Shown here piece by piece: positions 16,338-25,236 of a DNA stretch of 64,000 bases. The stretch covers positions 1,488,001 through 1,552,000 of the forward strand of contig NZ_JALPSC010000001.1 of the NCBI RefSeq assembly GCF_023217965.1. Direction: 5' to 3'. A model generated the notes under the pieces. The model saw only the letters and a program-made list of their open reading frames with translations. It ran no database searches and had not been told where the DNA came from. Source of the DNA: Prevotella sp. E13-27 (GTDB lineage: Bacteria > Bacteroidota > Bacteroidia > Bacteroidales > Bacteroidaceae). Made by a program: the position numbers and the translations under genes. Position 1 is the stretch's first letter; each line of letters opens with the position of its first letter.

Positions 16338-17168
16338 ATGCCAGATACAGTCAACAAAATTAGACACCGCATGACGATAAGAGTAGGACACTCTACATTG
16401 TCTTTCGCAAAGCCCAACGATGAAGGTAACGTGTTGTTTGAGCCTTATGTCGTGAAGAGCGGCATATCTATTGCTGCCAATCTTCGTGAGGCTTTCAAGA
16501 CATCGGAGTTCCTGAAAGACTTGTCGGGAAGGGCGCGTGTGCTTGTTGACAGCGATACTTTGCTTGTACCGATGAGTCATTTCGATGAGATGAAAGCTGG
16601 CGATTTGTTCTTCCACTCCTTCCCACAGTACAGTCAGAATCATGTGTTCTTCAATGTGATGCAAGAGGTGAGCACGGTGGTGCTGTCGTCAATAAACAAA
16701 GACTTGAAACTCGTGCTCGATGATCATTTTGAGGATGTGAGACTGGTGCCAGCCATGACACCTGTGTGGGGACACCTCTATCAGCGCAATTTCACAGGTG
16801 GCAATCAGAAACTCTTTGCATATGTTCACGAACATAAGATAGACATCTTCTGTTTCCAGCAGAATAGGTTTAAGTTTTGTAACTCGTATGATGCTAAGCA
16901 TGTGAAGGATGCTGTCTATTACCTCCTCTACGTGTGGAACTTGTTGCAGTTTGACGCTCAGAACGATGAACTGCATCTGGTAGGCGACATCTTCCAAAGC
17001 GATTCTGCCTCTATGCAAGAGGACCGCGAGACGCTGCTTGGCGAGCTGCGCCGCTTCTTGCAAAAGGTATATGTCGTCAACCCTTCTGCCGACTTCAACC
17101 GTGCACAGGTGACATCAATAAAGAACATGCCTTACGACATGCAGACCATCTTCGTGAAAGGAAGGTGA
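16338..17168 (+). CDS. DUF3822 family protein
   Basis: 276 residues from the ATG at 16338 (MPDTVNK); a TTG two codons earlier is unlikely. It resembles the Bacteroidota DUF3822 family, with LFFHSFPQYSQNHVFFNV near residue 95 and KLFAYVHEHKIDIFCFQQNRF near 155. Families of this size and strand pattern have been linked to an actin/hexokinase-like fold, but I cannot confirm that here. It is followed directly by the rsmD gene in the same direction, a pairing seen across the phylum, which hints at a link to ribosome assembly. No biochemical function is known to me. Confidence 0.75.
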   Translation: MPDTVNKIRHRMTIRVGHSTLSFAKPNDEGNVLFEPYVVKSGISIAANLREAFKTSEFLKDLSGRARVLVDSDTLLVPMSHFDEMKAGDLFFHSFPQYSQNHVFFNVMQEVSTVVLSSINKDLKLVLDDHFEDVRLVPAMTPVWGHLYQRNFTGGNQKLFAYVHEHKIDIFCFQQNRFKFCNSYDAKHVKDAVYYLLYVWNLLQFDAQNDELHLVGDIFQSDSASMQEDRETLLGELRRFLQKVYVVNPSADFNRAQVTSIKNMPYDMQTIFVKGR

Positions 17169-17205
17169 GAAGTTAGAGGTCAGAGGTGAGAGGTTAGAGG
17201 TTTGA
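17165..17205. repeat. Short GAGGT/TTAGAGG tandem repeat
   Basis: The 40-bp gap between the DUF3822 gene and rsmD consists almost wholly of degenerate copies of GAGAGGTTAGAGGT. Simple repeats of this kind are common between Bacteroidota genes. Confidence 0.6.
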
Positions 17206-17208
17206 ATT

Positions 17209-17769
17209 ATGAGAATTATTACAGGAATATATAAAGGTCGTCATTTTGAGATTCCGCGCTCGTTCAAGGCGCGTCCTACGACCGACTTCGCCAAGGAGAA
17301 CATCTTCAATGTGATGGCAGGCTATATTGACTTTGAAGGTGCTGCAGCCCTTGACCTGTTTTCTGGCACAGGCAGCATCTCGCTTGAACTATTGTCGCGT
17401 GGCTGTCAGCAGGTGGTAAGTGTCGAGATGGATCGCGACCATCACCGTTTCATCTGTGACTGTCTGAAGAAGCTAAATCCCTCTCAGGCTGAGGGAACCG
17501 CTTCTTCAACGGGAAAGGTCCTTCCCATACGTGGCGATGTGTTCCGTTTTATAAAGAGCTGTCGTCAGCAGTTTGACTTTATCTTTGCCGATCCTCCCTA
17601 TGCCTTAACAGAGCTGCCAAAGATTCCCGACCTTGTATTGGAAAAAGAACTGCTGAAGGACGGTGGCATATTCGTTTTCGAACACGGCAAAAATCACGAC
17701 TTTAGCAGTCATCCACGCTTTGTAGAGCATCGCAGCTACGGAAGCGTGAACTTCACACTCTTCCGTTAA
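17209..17769 (+). CDS. rsmD: 16S rRNA (guanine-966 N2) methyltransferase RsmD-type
   Basis: 186 residues. The N-terminal MRIITGIYKGRHFEIP and TTDFAKENIFNVM segment, the SAM-binding ALDLFSGTGSISLE near residue 46 and the catalytic DPPYAL near 126 are diagnostic for RsmD, which methylates G966 in 16S rRNA during 30S assembly. The segment NPSQAEGTASSTGKV near residue 88 looks like an insertion compared with the usual RsmD spacing; its DNA contains CCCTCTCAGGCTGAGGG, a small palindrome. It ends 31 bp before the convergent cardiolipin synthase gene. Confidence 0.9.
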   Translation: MRIITGIYKGRHFEIPRSFKARPTTDFAKENIFNVMAGYIDFEGAAALDLFSGTGSISLELLSRGCQQVVSVEMDRDHHRFICDCLKKLNPSQAEGTASSTGKVLPIRGDVFRFIKSCRQQFDFIFADPPYALTELPKIPDLVLEKELLKDGGIFVFEHGKNHDFSSHPRFVEHRSYGSVNFTLFR

Positions 17770-17800
17770 GACAATAGTCAAAGAATCTATAGTCGGAAAG

Positions 17801-19231
17801 CTATAGTAGTGGTGACAGTAGTCGGGTGAGGCTTTCCCACAGTCGGACACCGAGGGTGGGATTCATGCGCTCTGGGAAGTCGGAAAGCGGTATGGCATTC
17901 TTCTCATCGTCGAGGTAGATGTCGCGAAGACGTTCGGACACTTCTTCACCATAGAAGAATACGTTTGACTCGAAATTGTCTTCAAACGAACGGAAGTCCA
18001 TGTTTGTGGAGCCGCAGGTGCATACAATGTCGTCGCTTACCATTATCTTTGAGTGAAGGAAGCCTTTGTCGTAGAGCATGACGTTAACTCCTGTCTCTAC
18101 CATCTCACGTAGATAACTGCGGCTGGCCCAGCCTATGAGCCATGTGTCACCGTGGCGTGGCACGAGCAGTCGTACATCGACACCTGCCAGGGCAGCACTT
18201 ATGAGCGCAAAGCGAATCACTCCTGTAGGAAGGAAATAGGGTGTCTCAATATATACATAACGCTTTGCGTTCATTATTATTCTTACGAAGCCCTGCATGA
18301 TCTCGGGTACAGGCGATGTAGGTCCGCATGCCACGCCCTGAAGCAATATGTCGCCATAGTGCTTGTCGCTTGAGTCGCCGCCAAATCTGTAGTAAGTCCT
18401 GTCGTTGAGCAGTGTGCGGTTAGTGAAATACCAGTCTATGAGGAATATGCGCTGTAGCGATATGACACCTAATCCCTCTATTCGTGTCATGGTGTCGCGC
18501 CAGCTTGCCGTGCGACCTCCCTTCACATAGCGCAGGGCAATGTTCATGCCTCCCACATAGCCTATGTGGCCGTCGATGATGAACAGCTTACGGTGGTTGC
18601 GATAGTTGGCCTTACTGGTCAGTCGGGGAAACCTCACCTGCAAGAATGGCTCCACCATAACTCCAGCATCAATCATGCGCTGGAAGAAACGGTTCTTCAC
18701 ACTCCAACAGCCTACGTCATCGTAGATGATGCGCACCTCTACGCCTTCTCTCGCTTTGGCTATGAGTGCGTCGGCAATGAGATTGCCAAGTGGGTCGTCC
18801 TCGAAGATATAGATGTCTAAGTGTATGTGGTGGCGTGCTGCTGCGATGTCCCTTAATAGTGAAGGGAAAAACTCATAGCCGTTGAGAAGAAAATCTACGC
18901 GGTTGTTCTGGAAAGGTAGCGATAGACTCTGGTTTATGAACTGGTCGATGAGCAGTTTGTTGTTTTCAGGCAGGACAAGATCGCGCTGTTCCACAAACTC
19001 GAACATTGAACGGCGTGTCAGCTCGTCGAGAGAGCGTCGGCTGACAAGTCTCTCGCGGCGTGTGTTTACTCCGAAGAAAAGATAGGCTATGATGCCGATG
19101 ACTGGCGCGAAGATGATGATGAGGGCCCATGCTATCGTCTTTGCAGGCTGACGGTTGTCGAGCACTACATGGATGACAGTTATGATAACTATCACTTGAT
19201 AGACGAGGAAAGCAAGTTTAACGAGATCCAT
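17801..19231 (-). CDS. cls: Cardiolipin synthase, phospholipase D family
   Basis: 476 residues. Two N-terminal membrane segments (VYQVIVIITVIHVVL and WALIIIFAPVIGIIAYLFFG) are followed by two phospholipase D HKD motifs: HRKLFIIDGHIGYVGGMN near residue 214 and HSKIMVSDDIVCTCGSTNMD near 393. The enzyme condenses phosphatidylglycerol molecules, or a related pair, into cardiolipin at the inner membrane. It is the last gene of a minus-strand group dnaG-queD-queE-cls with gaps of 28, 6 and 4 bp; the grouping looks like simple co-transcription. Confidence 0.92.
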   Translation of the reverse strand: MDLVKLAFLVYQVIVIITVIHVVLDNRQPAKTIAWALIIIFAPVIGIIAYLFFGVNTRRERLVSRRSLDELTRRSMFEFVEQRDLVLPENNKLLIDQFINQSLSLPFQNNRVDFLLNGYEFFPSLLRDIAAARHHIHLDIYIFEDDPLGNLIADALIAKAREGVEVRIIYDDVGCWSVKNRFFQRMIDAGVMVEPFLQVRFPRLTSKANYRNHRKLFIIDGHIGYVGGMNIALRYVKGGRTASWRDTMTRIEGLGVISLQRIFLIDWYFTNRTLLNDRTYYRFGGDSSDKHYGDILLQGVACGPTSPVPEIMQGFVRIIMNAKRYVYIETPYFLPTGVIRFALISAALAGVDVRLLVPRHGDTWLIGWASRSYLREMVETGVNVMLYDKGFLHSKIMVSDDIVCTCGSTNMDFRSFEDNFESNVFFYGEEVSERLRDIYLDDEKNAIPLSDFPERMNPTLGVRLWESLTRLLSPLL

Positions 19232-19235
19232 TCAC

Positions 19236-19838
19236 CTATTTTATATTTATCAGCTTGTGGGTCTGCAGCGATAGCCTCCACTGTGGGTGGCGCTCAATAT
19301 AGTCTATACAGTCACTCATTATCTTAGCGTTGCGGTCTGCATCGCCAGTGTCGCAGGGCTGTAGGAACAGTAAAGGTCCATCTGCGTTTCCATCAAGAGA
19401 AGGATACATGTCAGTTAGAATCCTGTTGAGTGACTCTTCGGATTCAAATACAATTTTAATCTCGTCTGGCTGTCGGACAGAGGAAATGCTTTTTCCTTTT
19501 GGCGATACTGTCAGCCAGTCGAGGTTCTTCGGAGCGGGGAGGGTGCCGTTGCTCTCCATAGCCACCTCATAATCATGAGCGTGGAGCAGATTTATGAAGT
19601 CCTCACCGACCTGGAGCGTAGGCTCGCCGCCTGTCAGCACCACGAAACGTGCAGGATAGTCGGCTATGGCTTTTACTATCTCATCGGCGGTCATCTCCGT
19701 GAAACTGTTAAACTCAGTGTCACAGAAGCTGCACTTCATATTACAGCCGGCAAAGCGGATGAACACCGCAGCACGTCCGGTGTTACGTCCCTCGCCCTGC
19801 AGCGAATAGAATATGTCGTTTACGCGAAATGCCTTCAT
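19236..19838 (-). CDS. queE: 7-carboxy-7-deazaguanine synthase
   Basis: 200-residue radical SAM enzyme that contracts the ring of 6-carboxy-tetrahydropterin to 7-carboxy-7-deazaguanine in queuosine synthesis. The cluster motif is CNMKCSFCDTEF (CxxxCxxC) near residue 32, preceded by the substrate-side IFYSLQGEG. FVVLTGGEPTLQ near residue 65 is the SAM-binding GGEP motif. It directly follows queD, the previous enzyme in the pathway. Confidence 0.94.
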   Translation of the reverse strand: MKAFRVNDIFYSLQGEGRNTGRAAVFIRFAGCNMKCSFCDTEFNSFTEMTADEIVKAIADYPARFVVLTGGEPTLQVGEDFINLLHAHDYEVAMESNGTLPAPKNLDWLTVSPKGKSISSVRQPDEIKIVFESEESLNRILTDMYPSLDGNADGPLLFLQPCDTGDADRNAKIMSDCIDYIERHPQWRLSLQTHKLINIK

Positions 19839-19844
19839 ACCTTT

Positions 19845-20180
19845 CTACTCGTCCTTCTCATACATGGCTATATTGCCTTCGCTCTCCTGAACAACAGCCT
19901 TATAGCATTGTGGAATCTGTTCGGTACACCAGCGAGCCATGTTTTCTGCTGTGGGGTTGAAAGGCAACACCTCATTTAGATTCTTGTGGTCAAGGGGAGT
20001 CTTTATCAGTCGTTTTATCTCACTGAAGTCTATTACCATGCCATTTTTGTTAAGCTCGCGAGACTTACAGTAGATGGTGATAATCCAGTTGTGGCCATGC
20101 AGCTGAGTGCACTTGCTCTCGTAGTCGAGGGTAAGGCGGTGGCATGCAGATATCTCTATTCTCTTTTCTATGTAGTACAT
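19845..20180 (-). CDS. queD: 6-carboxy-5,6,7,8-tetrahydropterin synthase
   Basis: 111 residues of the QueD/PTPS family. Zinc ligands are His in SACHRL near residue 14 and the HGHNW pair near residue 29; the catalytic Cys is in KCTQLHGHN. LDHKNLNE and PTAENMA complete the family pattern. It makes the pterin substrate for QueE from dihydroneopterin triphosphate, the first committed queuosine step. Its gene is 6 bp upstream of queE. Confidence 0.93.
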   Translation of the reverse strand: MYYIEKRIEISACHRLTLDYESKCTQLHGHNWIITIYCKSRELNKNGMVIDFSEIKRLIKTPLDHKNLNEVLPFNPTAENMARWCTEQIPQCYKAVVQESEGNIAMYEKDE

Positions 20181-20208
20181 ATATATGTGATGTAATTAGT
20201 TGTTCTTA

Positions 20209-22170
20209 TTAAAAGACAATCTCGGTGCCGAGCTTCTTTGCTATAGTGTTGCGAATCTCCTGCATCTCTTTAAGTTGCTTCATCAGCTCAATGATTTTCT
20301 CATTGTTGCCAGCTGCTTGTCGAATCTGTTGCTGCAGGTCCTTCATGCTTGCTTCAATGATCTCTCTGCGATAGTCGAGCACTATGTGTTCTACTCTTTG
20401 GCGAAGACTGCCTTCACGCTCTTGGATGACGAAGCGCCCGCCGAGCTGATGACGGTCTATGGCAAGATGAGTAGCCAACTTGCTCACCTCAATGTCCGGA
20501 TGGCTGCAGAAGTAGGTCTCTGCCTTGAAGCCCGGTTCCTTGCCATGAGCCACCGCCTCAGCGAGAATCTGATTGTAGATAGGCATGGAGAACAGTATTC
20601 CGTCTAATGAGAAGTCGTAGTCTATGTATTCCGCTACGCTCATGGATAAGGTCTGTCCGTCTTCAGTCTCAATGTTGTCGTAGATAATCTCTTCACCATG
20701 ACGGACAATCTCGCGGACAAGAAGAAGCTCAATGAGACCGCCAACAGTCGACACGCTGACAGAAGACGGCATGATGACGTTGTCTTCCTTTTCCTTGCCA
20801 TTTTCCTTCTCATTCCCCTTCTCTTGTTCCTTCTCCTGCTCTTTGCCCTTGTCTTCTATATCCTTGCGTATGAATTTGTTCATCTCGGCAATGAGCGTCT
20901 CTTCTTTCATGCCGATACGCTGGGAGAAGTCAGTGATATAAGTGGAACGCAGTATCTGGTCGGGTATTACCGATATGCTCTTTATGATACCTGATATGGC
21001 CTCAGAACGCTTCACAGGGTCGCTGACGTTCTCTACAGTCAGTCGGCTCTTGAATGTGATGAAGTCTGTCTGATGCTCATCTATATACTTGCGTAGCTCG
21101 TTACTTGAGTGTTTGCGCGCGAACGAGTCAGGGTCATCGCCGTCGGGCAACAGCAGCACTTTGATGTTCATGCCTTCTGACAGTAGCATGTCAGTGCCAC
21201 GCATGGCAGCATGTATGCCTGCTTCATCGCCGTCATAGAGGAGGGTGATGTTTGAGGTGAAGCGATGGAGAATGTGGATTTGATGCATGGAAAGAGCCGT
21301 TCCGCTGTTGGCAACGACATTCTCTATGCCTGCCTGATGCATGGCAATGACATCGGTATAGCCTTCGACCATGAACACACGGTCTTCTTTCACAATGGCC
21401 CGCTTTGCCTGGTAGATGCCGTACAGCTCCCGTTCCTTATGGTATATGTCGGAGTCGGGCGAGTTGACATATTTTTGTTGTACTCCCTTCGTTCTGGAGT
21501 CAAGCAGACGACCGCCGAAAGCAACGACCTTTCCGCTGATGTTGAACCAAGGAAAGATAACTCTGCCAGCGTAGCGGTCAACTAACTGTCCGTCGTTCTC
21601 CCGCTTGTAACATAAGCCTGTCTTAACAAGAAACTCTTCCTTGTAGCCTTTCTTCAACGCCGTTGATGATAGCGCATCGCGCTTTGGCAGAGCAAAGCCA
21701 AGCTGGAACTTCTCCACGATGTCGTCGCGTATGCCGCGGCTACGGAAATACTGCTTGCCTATAGCTATACCGTCAAGGTCGTTCTTAAGAATGTCGTGGA
21801 AATAGTCCTTTGCCCATTCGTTGACAACGAACATCGACTCGCGCTCGCCTTGTTGCTGGCGCTCCTCGTCGGTAAGCTCTTTCTCAACAATCTCAATGTT
21901 GTACTTCTTTGCTAACCAGCGCAGGGCTTCTGTGTAGCTAATCTGCTCGTGCTCCATTAGGAATCCGGCAGGTGTACCGCCCTTGCCGCATACGAAGCAG
22001 TGGCATATGTTCTTGGCAGGACTGACCATGAACGACGGGTTCTTGTCGTCGTGGAACGGACACAATCCTTTATAGTTCACACCGCTCTTGCGAAGCGTCA
22101 CGAACTCTCCCACAACGTCAACAATACGTGCTGCGTCAATAATCCGGTCAACTGTTGCTCTGTCAATCAT
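20209..22170 (-). CDS. dnaG: DNA primase
   Basis: About 653 residues from the ATG at 22170 (MIDRATVDRI); a TTG three codons earlier is rejected because it lies within the promoter box. The zinc-binding domain reads CPFHDDKNPSF with the second pair CHCFVCGKGG near residue 58. The TOPRIM part has VEGYTDVIAMHQAG and LLYDGDEAG near residue 305. A low-complexity Glu/Lys linker (EQEKGNEKENGKEK) separates the catalytic core from the helicase-binding C-terminal domain. The -7 box ends only 6 bp before the ATG, so the mRNA is likely leaderless. Confidence 0.94.
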   Translation of the reverse strand: MIDRATVDRIIDAARIVDVVGEFVTLRKSGVNYKGLCPFHDDKNPSFMVSPAKNICHCFVCGKGGTPAGFLMEHEQISYTEALRWLAKKYNIEIVEKELTDEERQQQGERESMFVVNEWAKDYFHDILKNDLDGIAIGKQYFRSRGIRDDIVEKFQLGFALPKRDALSSTALKKGYKEEFLVKTGLCYKRENDGQLVDRYAGRVIFPWFNISGKVVAFGGRLLDSRTKGVQQKYVNSPDSDIYHKERELYGIYQAKRAIVKEDRVFMVEGYTDVIAMHQAGIENVVANSGTALSMHQIHILHRFTSNITLLYDGDEAGIHAAMRGTDMLLSEGMNIKVLLLPDGDDPDSFARKHSSNELRKYIDEHQTDFITFKSRLTVENVSDPVKRSEAISGIIKSISVIPDQILRSTYITDFSQRIGMKEETLIAEMNKFIRKDIEDKGKEQEKEQEKGNEKENGKEKEDNVIMPSSVSVSTVGGLIELLLVREIVRHGEEIIYDNIETEDGQTLSMSVAEYIDYDFSLDGILFSMPIYNQILAEAVAHGKEPGFKAETYFCSHPDIEVSKLATHLAIDRHQLGGRFVIQEREGSLRQRVEHIVLDYRREIIEASMKDLQQQIRQAAGNNEKIIELMKQLKEMQEIRNTIAKKLGTEIVF

Positions 22171-22176
22171 CGAGGG

Positions 22177-22184
22177 CAAAAGTA
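22177..22184 (-). promoter_or_regulatory. -7 promoter box of dnaG, leaderless geometry
   Basis: TACTTTTG on the minus strand, then CCCTCG and the ATG. A transcript would start at or next to the start codon. Confidence 0.5.
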
Positions 22185-22240
22185 CTCATTTTTTGCGATA
22201 TAGCCTATTTTTCCTCGTTGTTTTTGCTATTTTGCACTAT

Positions 22241-25168
22241 TTATTGCAGGGTGAGGCCCATGAGACCAATGACAACCTCATTGCTCAGAGCCTTAATCTT
22301 GAGGCTGCGGAGCTTCTTTTTCGGGTTCAACGGCATGTCGAGAAGTATTGCTGCACCTCCATCAATATTGCATACAGCTTTCTTTGGCTTTGCAGCGGAA
22401 TCATGGAACAGACTACGGCTGACGATGCCTGTTGACAGTCCTACGCGATAGGGGCGGGGCTCAGGAATGGGGAAGGCTGGCGCATTCTCTAAATAGTCCT
22501 GTTCAATAGGGCACCAGTTGCTTGGCGATTGAAGCTCCATCTGATCCTCTGTGCCATCAGTGTATGTGGCTATGACAACGCCATTGGCAATATCGAACTG
22601 CATGGGGTTGGTGCTGCCTGCCATAAGGAGGTAGGCGTGAGCGGCTTTGCCTCTCAGTGATATGCTTATGCTGTCGGGGTAGTTGTCCCAAAGACTTACA
22701 TAGGCAATGTTATTGCCTTCGCTTGTAGAACGGAATGGCAATGTGTTGTTACCAACAGGTAGAGCCAGTAAGCCGTTCTTTACCATAGAGCGCAGTTTCG
22801 TGTCATCGATGTTGGCAGTGCGCTTTGTTGAGCACCAGTCGCCAATGCCCTGAGTGGGTACGCAGAGTGTGGTATATGGAGAGCGTGGAGTGAGATACTT
22901 GTTCTTGAAGATATCTGTCACATTGCTGTTGAACAATCCGTCCATGTTAACAGTCCTGCATGCCTTGGTTTTTATGTCGTTGAAGGCTGTACCCATGGGC
23001 GCAGCAAATGGGGTGGGGCGGGCTGGCGCTTCTTCCTTGTAGTCAATGTGAGCAATCTCAATGTGCTGCGTAGTATCAGTAGAGAACGCTGTGTCTTTGT
23101 ATTCTCCATTGCCAATGTTCTGGCGGATAGTTATGCGCAGTGGCTGCTTGAAATGCTGGACGATGTCATACACATCCTTGTTACCAACACGTTTGAAACT
23201 ATAAGTGAGATAAGGAGTGTGTATGGAAGCACTGTCCCACGACTCTGGGAAGCCGGGACGGATGATACACTCACCATAGAGAGCGTTGGGCGTGATGCCG
23301 AACAGTCCTTCAATGATGGCGCGTGAAGAGATGCCTGTGACGTCGGCAAAGTCGCGGTAGCCCTCGCCGAGTGCTTCGTCCATGGCTGACAGCTGACCGA
23401 AGTTGCCAGGGCTCCTGCCCAGATACATGAAGTCCATAATGTTAGCCTTCAGCAGACGATAAGCCTCCTCTTTCCTGCCTGCCTGATAGTATGCCAAGAT
23501 GGTGTGCATGACTTCTGCCATAGTCACATTGTTGATGCTCCACTCATAAGGAGACCAGTTGGATGTGCTTAGCGTATAATATTCCTTTCCGTCGGCAGCG
23601 AAGGGGATGTGCGGAATGGCACTGTCCACGTAGCGTGTGGCCTGATAGTATTGTTCGGGCGTTCCTGCTTCGCAGTCAATAGGTGTGTAGATGCTCCAAA
23701 GGGCTGCGTTCTTATGCACACGCTTCAGTCCCATGAAATCCTGATATTCGGCCCAGTGATTTGCTTCCGCATCACTGCTTATCCACAGCCGCTCATTCAT
23801 AGCCTTAAGGATGGCGTCTGCCTCCTTCTTATACTGGATGCCATCTTCACCGATGAGCTCTGCTATGCGGGCTGCAAGAAGGTTGCCGCGATAGTTGTAG
23901 GCTGACGAATGGGTGACGGCTCCGCTGTTGTACTGCAGCGCGTCGCTTGCCCAGATGCAGCAATAGGCATCGTAGAGGCCGTCGCCATCAGGATCCCACG
24001 TCTTTTTCTCCCATGCCAGATGGCGCTTGATGACGGGCCACATCTTTCGCATGTAGGCCGTATCGGCATCGAACTGGAAATGCCAGAGCAACTCATCTAT
24101 ATATACGAGGTTCATGTCGTAATGGTGGAACTGGTTGTTCCTTTCGGGATTACGACAGATATAGCCGTCGCTATACATAGGTGTGCCCCAGATATATGCA
24201 CCTCGGGCAAGGTTGTTTTCTTCGTCCATGACATGGGGCTGGGATACGGGGACGTCGGTCACCTGACTCTTAGCATAGGCGTCGAAATGGATGCGCTGAC
24301 GGTCGGGCATACCGAGGAAATCGCCCATATAGGCAGCTCTCCATCCGGGGAGAGGCATGCGCCAGCCAACAGCCCCATGTAGCCATACCTGACCGCTCCA
24401 TGCACCGTCGGCAGCAGCTACCAAGGCACATCCTACTGGGTTTATGTATGGGTCGGGAGTAGTGAAGGATACCGATGACGTTAACCTGTCGTAGTGTTCC
24501 TTTGTCTCATTGTATCTTCTGGCTGACGTTATCGACGCATCTGCTGAAATATGTTCACCGTCAAACATGAAGTATAAATCATGTGAAATACGCTGCTTGA
24601 CGTACTTGAGCTTCTTTGGCTCTAGTGGCGCTTCGAAGGCATTAGGCTTCTCAAACGAGCCGATGTCACCTGAGCGGCTGAACTTGCTTTCTCTCGTTTC
24701 GCACATAAGCTGCTCTATCCAGAGATTGTCATCAAACCCTGTCGCAGTGAACTTCCAGATAGCACCTTCTGCGTCGGGATATGCGAGTACTGACAGTCGT
24801 AACGTGCCGTTGCCCCAGCGTTTGTCTCTCAGGAGATAGTCGCGTCGTGCATTGATATATCTTGCCTCACAATAGTCTGTGGAGTCGAGCTGAATACTTT
24901 TGCCTTTATAGCTTACGACAAAGCGGATGTTACGGTAGTCGTTTTTCTTGAATGTGGCAAATACAGGACGGTCGCTTGTCTCAAGTCGCCATTCTGCGAT
25001 GCTGCCATAGAGCGCACGCGTGAAACGGTTGTTGCCGTTGATACAGGTGAAGGCATTACCGTCAGGATAGTATTGCGTTGTTCGTTGTCTGACAGACTGA
25101 GCCGATATGGTCAAGGCAAATAATAGTGCTGTCAGCGTCGTTAAGTGTTTAGGCAAAAGCGATTTCAT
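22241..25168 (-). CDS. Large secreted DUF4450-like protein, possible glycoside-active
   Basis: 975 residues with a signal peptide (MKSLLPKHLTTLTALLFALT, ending SAQS). It matches my memory of the Bacteroidota DUF4450 family. The central part (about 320-650) has helical repeats rich in Trp, such as LLWHFQFDADTAYMRKMWPV, DPDGDGLYDAYCCIWASD and NWSPYEWSINNVTMAE, that suggest an alpha/alpha toroid as in many glycosidases. The flanking beta-rich parts may be sugar-binding or accessory domains. No catalytic residue can be named with confidence. It lies downstream of lpxA, with a 68-bp gap, and has no polysaccharide-use (SusC/SusD) genes around it. Confidence 0.7.
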   Translation of the reverse strand: MKSLLPKHLTTLTALLFALTISAQSVRQRTTQYYPDGNAFTCINGNNRFTRALYGSIAEWRLETSDRPVFATFKKNDYRNIRFVVSYKGKSIQLDSTDYCEARYINARRDYLLRDKRWGNGTLRLSVLAYPDAEGAIWKFTATGFDDNLWIEQLMCETRESKFSRSGDIGSFEKPNAFEAPLEPKKLKYVKQRISHDLYFMFDGEHISADASITSARRYNETKEHYDRLTSSVSFTTPDPYINPVGCALVAAADGAWSGQVWLHGAVGWRMPLPGWRAAYMGDFLGMPDRQRIHFDAYAKSQVTDVPVSQPHVMDEENNLARGAYIWGTPMYSDGYICRNPERNNQFHHYDMNLVYIDELLWHFQFDADTAYMRKMWPVIKRHLAWEKKTWDPDGDGLYDAYCCIWASDALQYNSGAVTHSSAYNYRGNLLAARIAELIGEDGIQYKKEADAILKAMNERLWISSDAEANHWAEYQDFMGLKRVHKNAALWSIYTPIDCEAGTPEQYYQATRYVDSAIPHIPFAADGKEYYTLSTSNWSPYEWSINNVTMAEVMHTILAYYQAGRKEEAYRLLKANIMDFMYLGRSPGNFGQLSAMDEALGEGYRDFADVTGISSRAIIEGLFGITPNALYGECIIRPGFPESWDSASIHTPYLTYSFKRVGNKDVYDIVQHFKQPLRITIRQNIGNGEYKDTAFSTDTTQHIEIAHIDYKEEAPARPTPFAAPMGTAFNDIKTKACRTVNMDGLFNSNVTDIFKNKYLTPRSPYTTLCVPTQGIGDWCSTKRTANIDDTKLRSMVKNGLLALPVGNNTLPFRSTSEGNNIAYVSLWDNYPDSISISLRGKAAHAYLLMAGSTNPMQFDIANGVVIATYTDGTEDQMELQSPSNWCPIEQDYLENAPAFPIPEPRPYRVGLSTGIVSRSLFHDSAAKPKKAVCNIDGGAAILLDMPLNPKKKLRSLKIKALSNEVVIGLMGLTLQ

Positions 25169-25236
25169 TTTAGTAGATAATATCAGACCGCCGTTGGACT
25201 TTTGCCAGCGGCGGTCTGCAAGTGTAGTTGTTTTGT

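Noticed and set aside
16167..16664. N-terminal extension of the RecD-like helicase
   Set aside because: It overlaps the divergent DUF3822 gene, lies across the promoter and has no helicase-like sequence; the ATG at 16166 fits the family.
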